Of a stretch of DNA of 7,232 nucleotides, positions 1-4,795 are shown piece after piece. The first letter of the stretch is position 1. Every line of letters starts with the position of its first letter. The stretch is from Porticoccaceae bacterium (GTDB lineage: Bacteria; Pseudomonadota; Gammaproteobacteria; Pseudomonadales; Porticoccaceae): the NCBI GenBank assembly GCA_028822945.1, contig JAPKCN010000093.1:1-7232 (forward strand), read 5' to 3'. The notes under the pieces were generated by a model that saw nothing but the letters and a program-made list of their open reading frames with translations, was not told the origin of the DNA and did no database searches. Made by a program: the position numbers and the translations under genes.

Positions 1-732
1 GGCGGGTTTCAGTTGCGCCAGCTTTTCGAGTGGCGTGTCGCGCATAATACCGTCTTGTTTGATCCCATTAAATGGGCTGACGAGATGCTCAAAAAAACCG
101 CGTTGGTATGCTGCGAGTAAATTTTGATGGCTGTTGTAAGTCAACAGATCCTGTTCTTCGCGGCTAATACCCCAGCGCTTGACCATTAATTCGCAGTGTT
201 GGCCCATCGACAAGCCGGTTCTTGGCTCGGCATTCACGGGCAGTGATGGGAGTATAAAACTGGGACGCACACTCGCCAGTGCTTTGAGCCGTTGGCCAAG
301 GGTTTTTGCGCGGTTGAGGTTGAGGATCATCTTTCGGTACTTTTCATTAAGTGCAATCGGCGCGTCGCTTGCGGTATCAGTGCCTGCGGCTATCCCTACT
401 TCGATTTGTCCTAGGGCAATTTTATTAGCGACTAAAATAGCCGCTTCTAGCCCGGTACCGCAGGCTTGTTGCAGGTCATAGGCGGGCGTTTGTGCCGACA
501 AACCAGAATCTAAGGTGGCCTCGCGTGCCAGGTTAAAATCTTTTGAGTGTTTCATCACTGCGCCGGCGACGACTTCTCCCAGTCGTTCGCCGTGCAGGTC
601 GAAGCGTTCAACCAGACCCTGAAGTGTGGCGGTCAGCATTTGCATATTGCTGACGTGACTGTATGCCGTGTTACTGCGCACAAATGGGATCCTGTTACCG
701 CCGATGATAGCTACTTTTAGAATATCGCTCAT
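1..732 (-). CDS. Acetyl-CoA acetyltransferase (thiolase), FadA2/FadI-like, N-terminal part, cut by window edge
   Basis: Thiolases condense two acyl-CoAs or cleave 3-oxoacyl-CoA with CoA, through an acylated cysteine. The visible 244 residues start MSDILKVAIIGGNRIPFVRS, which is the usual thiolase opening. The nucleophile loop is at about residues 88-95 (QQACGTGL), with Cys91 as the acyl acceptor. The following GIAAGTDTASDAP segment, near residues 109-121, is the typical stretch after the active-site helix. The family is about 430 residues long, so roughly half is missing, including the C-terminal catalytic His and Cys. An in-frame TAA lies 15 nt before the ATG at 732, so this is the first possible ATG; its ribosome site (GGGAC) is weak. 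It is divergent from the FabG4-type reductase, as fadA2 and fabG4 are in mycobacteria, which suggests a shared acyl-chain pathway. Whether it works in synthesis or degradation cannot be read from this half. The thiolase call is very secure; the subfamily is moderately so. Confidence 0.93.
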   Translation of the reverse strand, partial: MSDILKVAIIGGNRIPFVRSNTAYSHVSNMQMLTATLQGLVERFDLHGERLGEVVAGAVMKHSKDFNLAREATLDSGLSAQTPAYDLQQACGTGLEAAILVANKIALGQIEVGIAAGTDTASDAPIALNEKYRKMILNLNRAKTLGQRLKALASVRPSFILPSLPVNAEPRTGLSMGQHCELMVKRWGISREEQDLLTYNSHQNLLAAYQRGFFEHLVSPFNGIKQDGIMRDTPLEKLAQLKPA

Positions 733-810
733 ACTGGTGTCCCGTTAGCGTATTTAGTTAAGCCTATGCTTGTAATTAAATAATCTTCACGTTCACGATA
801 AACGACTTGG

Positions 811-846
811 CAATATTAACCAATGGCTTGATGGCGATTAATATTG
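811..846. promoter_or_regulatory. Inverted repeat, candidate operator
   Basis: CAATATTAA at 811-819 and its exact complement TTAATATTG at 838-846 are separated by 18 nt, with half-site centres 27 bp apart. The arms sit near the middle of the divergent promoter region, where one regulator could control both genes. I do not recognise the motif as a known FadR or PsrA box. AT-rich arms of this length can arise by chance in AT-rich DNA. Confidence 0.4.
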
Positions 847-908
847 TCATTCAGGTCAATTGTTTTGGCCGCTTTACCGTTACACTACTTTCTTATTAAT
901 TACTTTTT

Positions 909-913
909 AGGAA
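909..913 (+). promoter_or_regulatory. Ribosome binding site of the FabG4-type reductase
   Basis: AGGAA lies 7 nt before the ATG at 921, which supports this start codon. Confidence 0.7.
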
Positions 914-920
914 CCGCATC

Positions 921-2258
921 ATGTCTGACGTTTATCTTGATTTAGCCAACTCAGGCATTGGCAAAAAAGTCTTTTCGGCTCTCGGACTACCCGAACCGGT
1001 TGCACTGGTGCGCGAAGACCCCCAGGCACCTCACCAACTGAGTGGTAGCCTGTTATTAGGTACCAGCACCGGCGCTCGGTTTACCGATATTATTACCAGT
1101 CTTTTGCAAGACACTGGCGTCGCGATGCTGAGGGATGCCCCGATGTCTGCTAGGCATCTAATTTTTGATGCATCAGGTATAGCTACTGCTGACGATAGTA
1201 CCCAACTGTATGAATTCTTTCATCAGTATATTGCTAATCTAGATACCTGTGGTCGGGTTATCGTGGTTGGGTTGCAGCCGAGTAGTGCGGATAATCCCGA
1301 GCATGCTAGCTTACAGCGAGGGTTGCACGGATTTGTGAAGTCTTTGGCAAAGGAGATTGGTCGCAAGGGAGCTACCGCAAATTTACTGCTGGTCGGTAGC
1401 GGAGGCGAGATCGCCATAGCCGCACCCATACGCTTTTTACTGTCGGGTGGATCGGCATTTATGAATGCTCAAGTTTTAACTACAGCGCGGGCAGTCGCAT
1501 CTATGGATGCTGACTGGCAACGACCACTGCAAGATAAGACCGTCGTGGTGACCGGCGCCGCGAGGGGCATAGGTCTGGCGATCGCCGAGGTGTTGACCCG
1601 AGACGGTGCGCGGGTTATCGGCGTCGATGTACCGCAGGCCGAAGACGAATTGAGGTCGAATATGGATAGGTTAAAAGGCCTTTCGCTGCCGTTGGATATT
1701 ACTATTGAAGGTGCCGACGTGAAACTCTGTGATTACTGTCTTTCGTTAGCACCGACGCTTCATGGCGTTGTGCACAACGCAGGTGTTACGCGAGATAAAA
1801 TGCTTTCGCGGATGAGCGAGCAGCAGTGGACGATGTTAATGCAAGTCAACTTGGGTGCGGTGCAGCGCATAAATGCCGCATTGTTGGCGACAGATTTATT
1901 GGATGACGGTGGCAAAATTGTCGGCGTGGCCTCGATTAGCGGTATCGCAGGTAATATTGGTCAAACTAATTATGCATTTTCAAAAGCTGCGGTGATCGGG
2001 GTGGTCGAGAATTTAGCGCCGCTCTGCGCCGCTCGTGGTATAACGATAAATGCCGTGGCACCGGGTTTTATTGAAACGCAGATGACTGCGGCGATTCCCT
2101 TTGTCACGCGACAGATAGGTCGCCGACTATCGTCGTTAGGGCAGGGTGGTATGCCGGTAGATGTCGCCGAGGTGATCGGCTTATTTGTCAGTCCTCAGGC
2201 GTCCGGAATTAACGGCAATGTCGTCAGGGTGTGTGGCCAGAGTTTGCTCGGTGCATAA
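921..2258 (+). CDS. FabG4-type (high-molecular-weight) 3-oxoacyl-ACP/CoA reductase, SDR family
   Basis: It likely reduces 3-oxoacyl thioesters to 3-hydroxyacyl thioesters with NAD(P)H. The 445 residues are about 200 longer than ordinary FabG. Residues 1 to about 200 form an N-terminal domain without a recognisable dinucleotide-binding glycine motif. Residues 205-445 are a classical short-chain dehydrogenase: TGAARGIG at 211-218 (cofactor loop), HNAG at 285-288, and the catalytic set Asn310, Ser338, Tyr351, Lys355 (Tyr-x3-Lys reads YAFSK). The PGF-IETQMT segment follows at 381-389. All key residues are present, so it should be active. This two-domain form matches the mycobacterial FabG4 class (about 454 residues), known there as a reductase of CoA-linked substrates. 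The divergent thiolase supports an acyl-CoA role. No MaoC-type dehydratase follows, unlike in mycobacteria; the next gene is convergent. Substrate chain length and cofactor preference are not visible. Confidence 0.93.
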   Translation: MSDVYLDLANSGIGKKVFSALGLPEPVALVREDPQAPHQLSGSLLLGTSTGARFTDIITSLLQDTGVAMLRDAPMSARHLIFDASGIATADDSTQLYEFFHQYIANLDTCGRVIVVGLQPSSADNPEHASLQRGLHGFVKSLAKEIGRKGATANLLLVGSGGEIAIAAPIRFLLSGGSAFMNAQVLTTARAVASMDADWQRPLQDKTVVVTGAARGIGLAIAEVLTRDGARVIGVDVPQAEDELRSNMDRLKGLSLPLDITIEGADVKLCDYCLSLAPTLHGVVHNAGVTRDKMLSRMSEQQWTMLMQVNLGAVQRINAALLATDLLDDGGKIVGVASISGIAGNIGQTNYAFSKAAVIGVVENLAPLCAARGITINAVAPGFIETQMTAAIPFVTRQIGRRLSSLGQGGMPVDVAEVIGLFVSPQASGINGNVVRVCGQSLLGA

Positions 2259-2348
2259 TTCATCCAACTCCGAGGCAGTCGTTATGTAAGACGGGCGCAG
2301 TGCGGGAGACACCGGTTGTCGATAATCACAAGGACTGCCGGACAGGGT

Positions 2349-2870
2349 TTAGACTGCGCAACCGCGATCCATGCCCAAAACGTGGAATACTCTTCCCATA
2401 CCCATCCAGCCGGCAATGCAGTAGGTCAGGTCAGTTATTTCAGCGTCACTAAAAGCGTCTTTTAATTGCCCCCAAAATATCTCATCGCCGGCCAACTCGC
2501 GCGGTCTTTCGCCCATCGCATTGGCATACTCAACGGCGATGCGTTCGCGCGCACTGAGGTGCTGGTGTTGGCCGTCTAGCAACGCCTGATAAAACGCTTC
2601 GCTGGGGATTTCGCCATTTTCGATAACCCCGAAATGGATGCCCAATTGTTGGACATCGCGCGCGGCTCGCCAATTTTTACAAATAATACAGCCATTGATT
2701 ATCGCGGTGGCCATGCGTGCGGCCTCAAATACCCTTAGCGGCAGTTTGCTGTGCGCGTAGATGGCATGCGCAAAGGCATTACCTGCGGCGGATATTTCTG
2801 GGGCATAAATATCCCCTGGCCCCGCCATTAAATTGGTCTCACCGGTGGCTGCAGGTATGGTAATACGCAT
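2349..2870 (-). CDS. Carboxymuconolactone decarboxylase / AhpD-like family protein
   Basis: This 173-residue cytoplasmic, all-helical-looking protein belongs to the CMD/AhpD-like fold, whose members are peroxidase-linked disulfide reductases or decarboxylases. The AhpD-type active-site pattern is visible as Glu49, then Cys61 and Cys64 in CIIC. Spacing equals that of AhpD (Glu, 11 residues, C-x-x-C, 3 residues, His), but the terminal His is Arg68. A second family-like region runs from LSARERIAVEYANAM (about 106-119) to the C-terminal FSDAEITDLTYCIAGWMGMG. The open frame extends upstream to 3161. I chose the ATG at 2870 because AAGGAGAA sits just before it and the extra residues upstream look non-family and low in coding character. 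It converges on the FabG4-type reductase, with 90 bp between the stop codons. Its substrate is unknown; a thiol-redox role is more likely than aromatic-ring decarboxylation because of the paired cysteines. Confidence 0.87.
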   Translation of the reverse strand: MRITIPAATGETNLMAGPGDIYAPEISAAGNAFAHAIYAHSKLPLRVFEAARMATAIINGCIICKNWRAARDVQQLGIHFGVIENGEIPSEAFYQALLDGQHQHLSARERIAVEYANAMGERPRELAGDEIFWGQLKDAFSDAEITDLTYCIAGWMGMGRVFHVLGMDRGCAV

Positions 2871-2875
2871 AATAA

Positions 2876-2883
2876 TTCTCCTT
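2876..2883 (-). promoter_or_regulatory. Strong ribosome binding site deciding the CMD-family start
   Basis: On the minus strand this reads AAGGAGAA, with its AGGAG core 7 nt from the ATG at 2870. It is the best Shine-Dalgarno sequence in the window and argues against the 97-residue longer frame that opens at 3161. Confidence 0.85.
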
Positions 2884-3203
2884 GTTATTGTTCTGACCAG
2901 GGGTCGCACGTTGACAGCTAGCGGCGATTTCAGATGAGTGTAGACTGGAAATGCCGCGGAAATTACTTGTTTTCTGTGCGCCACAGCGGGTTGACTAGTT
3001 GCGCTACTCAGCAGACTGTAGAGCAATTTAATCTGCCATTCTAGATTTTTATGCGGTTCACAGAGATTTAAGGCGTACATCCTGACGCACTCGTGTCTGA
3101 GATGCGATGATTGGGGTACGCGTATTTTGCAGCTTTCCTCTTGGAAATATGCCATTGACAAGTCAGTCTATAGCTCCGGCGTAGAACGGCGCAACGTCGT
3201 AGT
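2884..3203. other. Intergenic stretch without a convincing gene
   Basis: About 320 bp lie between the CMD-family gene and the 3' end of the membrane-protein gene. The open frames here are poor in family-like sequence and lack ribosome sites. The promoter of the CMD gene should be here, but I see no good -35/-10 pair on the minus strand. Perfect TTGACA hexamers occur on the plus strand at 2911-2916 and 3155-3160, neither followed by a -10 at a usable distance nor by a plus-strand gene. I see no hairpin with a T-run. Confidence 0.5.
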
Positions 3204-3224
3204 TTACCTACGCAAACGTTTGCG
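3198..3224. repeat. 14-bp perfect palindrome overlapping a small hairpin at a gene's 3' end
   Basis: CGCAAACGTTTGCG at 3211-3224 is a perfect 14-bp palindrome inside the last codons of the minus-strand membrane-protein gene. It overlaps a 5-bp stem, CGTAG at 3198-3202 and CTACG at 3208-3212 with loop TTTAC, that spans the stop codon. The two structures share 3211-3212 and could not form fully together. Neither is followed by a T-run, so it is not a standard intrinsic terminator. It may be a protein-binding site, an RNA 3'-end structure or chance. Confidence 0.4.
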
Positions 3225-3818
3225 ACTGCAGGCATACTTGGCAGAATAAATAATCGCATAGCCATCGGTATCGGCGGCAAGATCACTGGCCTGCGCAACC
3301 GGAATCTTGACCTGCTGACTCAATTTTCCAATGATCGGATCAAAAATATAGGCATCGGTAAACTGATGGTCTGCGAAAATCCCCGGCGTGTACGAAAAAG
3401 ACACTAAGTGTCTTGCGCGTTCATACTCTAGGCCAGTGATAGTACCCAGTGTTACGGTTTGGTCTGTCGAGTTAAAACGTAGCGTCACCCGGCCTGTGTC
3501 TGGCCGCTGCAACCTATTGTCGACGCCAAGACGCACCTCAGTCTTTTGTTGGCAGTCGAATTCGATCGTACTAGGAGCATCACTGCGTGCGCCTGCAAAG
3601 TCATAGCGGTCGTCAAACCGGGCGCTTTTTTCAAACTGCAGGGAGTCATCGAGGTTACCTGTGAAGGCACCCGCGATCTCCACGGCGGAGCCGCCTTTTA
3701 AATTATCATCACGGCCATTAAAAAATTTTAGGCCTAATAGTATGATAAAAACAACGAAAATTACCCAGGCCGATAGTGTCGGAAACCGCAATTTTCTAGT
3801 AGTTTCGTGGTCCTTCAT
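3204..3818 (-). CDS. Hypothetical single-pass membrane protein
   Basis: I do not recognise this 204-residue protein. It has a short basic N-terminus (MKDHETTRKLRFP), one hydrophobic segment at about residues 16-33, then a hydrophilic domain of about 170 residues rich in Asp, Thr and aromatic residues with beta-strand-like patches (for example 110-141). Positive charges before the hydrophobic segment predict a cytoplasmic N-terminus and a periplasmic domain, either anchored or cleaved. Two cysteines, Cys89 and Cys197, lie in that domain and could form a disulfide. The C-terminus is strongly basic (SRKRLRR). The ATG at 3818 has only a weak ribosome site (GAG about 6 nt away) and lies 43 nt after the stop of the LON-domain gene on the same strand, so the two are probably co-transcribed. 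No enzyme motif is visible. A phage or transport role is not supported. Confidence 0.72.
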   Translation of the reverse strand: MKDHETTRKLRFPTLSAWVIFVVFIILLGLKFFNGRDDNLKGGSAVEIAGAFTGNLDDSLQFEKSARFDDRYDFAGARSDAPSTIEFDCQQKTEVRLGVDNRLQRPDTGRVTLRFNSTDQTVTLGTITGLEYERARHLVSFSYTPGIFADHQFTDAYIFDPIIGKLSQQVKIPVAQASDLAADTDGYAIIYSAKYACSRKRLRR

Positions 3819-3861
3819 AAAACGCTCATCAGGCAGACGAGTGGATACTTCAGCCGCTAAA

Positions 3862-4506
3862 TTAGTTGTTGTTGCCCAGGGTTTCGGCTATCCGAATGAG
3901 TCGCTCTGCCGGGTCAGTCAACTCCAGTATGCATTGCATAATTTCTGCTTCGAAACGCAATATTTGAAAAATACCGAATGAGAATTCTTGTGCATCCATC
4001 GCCAACCAACTTTCGCGATCAAAACTATCAGTGTCGGAGGGTACTTGTCGCTCGAACAATTGACTAATTGTGTCGACAATGGCCGCCTGTTGCGGGACCA
4101 ACTGGCTCGGCTCGTATGGCTCGTCATGCAGCATAGAACAGCTACCAATTCGATATGGCAAGGTTTGGATTTCGCGATCGAGCACAAGCCTGTGGCGCAT
4201 GCTAATGTTGACATATATCCTACCGTCCTTTGCGCGTTTTAAAATTTGGCACGGCCCAGCACTAAAAATCTCTTGCGGCTGATAGGTCGCTTGATTGGTT
4301 TTTAAGGCACGCGCTATAGGCTGAGGTTTTTTCGCCGGGCTAATTTGTTTTTTCACATGGGATACTGCAATCATCCGATCTCGCTCGACACATTCGTCGA
4401 TCATCTTGCGATATCTGGGTTCAAAAATATGTAGTGGCACAATGGTGCCTGGAAAGCTCACCTGATTTGGTAAAGGAAATATAGCGACGTCTAAAAAGCT
4501 GCTCAC
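3862..4506 (-). CDS. LON peptidase substrate-binding domain protein, stand-alone
   Basis: This 214-residue protein corresponds to the N-terminal (substrate-binding) domain of Lon protease without the ATPase or peptidase parts. The signature is at residues about 9-48: IFPLPNQVSFPGTIVPLHIF, then EPRYRKMIDEC and a short strand ending MIAV. Further family-like strands include the IFSAGPCQILKRAKDGRIYVNI stretch near 80-101. The C-terminal third is predicted helical and holds PAERLIRIAETLG at the end, typical of this family. Such proteins are cytoplasmic and widespread in proteobacteria; their biochemical role is poorly defined, though substrate or partner recognition is presumed by analogy. The start is GTG at 4506: an in-frame TAG lies two codons upstream and the PLP motif is needed from residue 11. 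A GGGTAG sequence upstream is a weak ribosome site. The membrane-protein gene follows 43 nt downstream. Confidence 0.9.
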   Translation of the reverse strand: MSSFLDVAIFPLPNQVSFPGTIVPLHIFEPRYRKMIDECVERDRMIAVSHVKKQISPAKKPQPIARALKTNQATYQPQEIFSAGPCQILKRAKDGRIYVNISMRHRLVLDREIQTLPYRIGSCSMLHDEPYEPSQLVPQQAAIVDTISQLFERQVPSDTDSFDRESWLAMDAQEFSFGIFQILRFEAEIMQCILELTDPAERLIRIAETLGNNN

Positions 4507-4567
4507 AATCTACCCATTAGCGAAAAAAATGTAGGGTCGTATCAGTATTTTCGACCGGCTCAACACT

Positions 4568-4596
4568 ATCGTAATATTTGCTGCTGCAGATGTCGA
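4568..4596 (-). promoter_or_regulatory. Candidate promoter of the LON-domain gene
   Basis: On the minus strand, TCGACA (4596-4591, 5 of 6 to TTGACA) is followed by exactly 17 nt and TACGAT (4573-4568, 4 of 6 to TATAAT). Transcription would start near 4561, giving a leader of about 55 nt. Sequence match only. Confidence 0.35.
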
Positions 4597-4639
4597 AATT
4601 TTTTGCCTCTTAAGCTATCAAAATGCCAGCAGTTTGGAA

Positions 4640-4667
4640 TTGCCAGTAACTTGGCTGTTTGTGTAAT
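4640..4667 (+). promoter_or_regulatory. Candidate promoter of the cotH-like gene
   Basis: TTGCCA (4640-4645, 5 of 6) and TGTAAT (4662-4667, 5 of 6) are spaced by 16 nt. Transcription would begin near the GTCGTACGAC palindrome at 4671-4680, so a protein bound there could block initiation. This would give a leader of about 120 nt before the ATG at 4796. Confidence 0.33.
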
Positions 4668-4782
4668 CTAGTCGTACGACCTATAGCTGCACCGGAGTAA
4701 TTGTGCTATTGGCTATATGGATTTGTAAATCGATCGGATATGCTGTGTGTGAAAACGCAATAGAATTTGCGAAAAGTTGCTT

Positions 4783-4786
4783 GGAG
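4783..4786 (+). promoter_or_regulatory. Ribosome binding site of the cotH-like lipoprotein gene
   Basis: GGAG lies 9 nt before the ATG at 4796. Together with the lipoprotein signal peptide that begins at this ATG, it decides the start against the longer GTG frame at 4703. Confidence 0.7.
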
Positions 4787-4795
4787 ATATTTTTA

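Larger units (their letters stand above)
733..920. promoter_or_regulatory. Divergent intergenic region between thiolase and FabG4-type reductase
   Basis: These 188 bp separate two divergent starts and must hold both promoters. The segment is AT-rich. I see no strong -35/-10 pair. The best guess for the plus strand is a TACACT at 881-886 with poor -35 candidates. For the minus strand, TTTATC, a 16-nt gap and TTTAAT upstream of the thiolase is possible but weak. The clearest structure is an inverted repeat at 811-846, listed separately. Weak core promoters beside a dyad would fit regulated transcription; that is inference. Confidence 0.55.
4507..4795. promoter_or_regulatory. Divergent intergenic region between LON-domain gene and cotH-like gene
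   Basis: About 289 bp separate the two starts. It holds the candidate promoters listed separately, a perfect 10-bp palindrome GTCGTACGAC at 4671-4680, and a frame in phase with the cotH-like gene from a GTG at 4703 that I regard as untranslated leader. No other gene is seen. Confidence 0.5.

Noticed and set aside
179..481. Plus-strand 100-codon frame
   Set aside because: It lies antisense inside the thiolase, whose reading frame includes the conserved active-site loop; no ribosome site or family resemblance.
2274..2339. Inverted repeat GGCAGTC/GACTGCC between the convergent FabG4-type and CMD genes, as a bidirectional terminator
   Set aside because: The 7-bp arms are 52 nt apart, and no T-run follows on either strand. 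It may be chance; I see no clear terminator between these genes.
2911..2916. Perfect plus-strand TTGACA as a promoter
   Set aside because: No -10 hexamer at 15-19 nt, and no plus-strand gene downstream.
2871..3161. N-terminal extension of the CMD-family gene by 97 residues
   Set aside because: The extra residues resemble no family domain, and a very strong ribosome site precedes the ATG at 2870, where family-like sequence begins.
3388..4282. Several plus-strand frames opposite the membrane-protein and LON-domain genes
   Set aside because: They are shadows of well-supported minus-strand genes, overlap each other, and show no domain or initiation signal.
4703..4795. Start of the cotH-like gene at the upstream GTG
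   Set aside because: It would bury the lipoprotein signal peptide 31 residues in; GGAG before the ATG at 4796 explains the start better.
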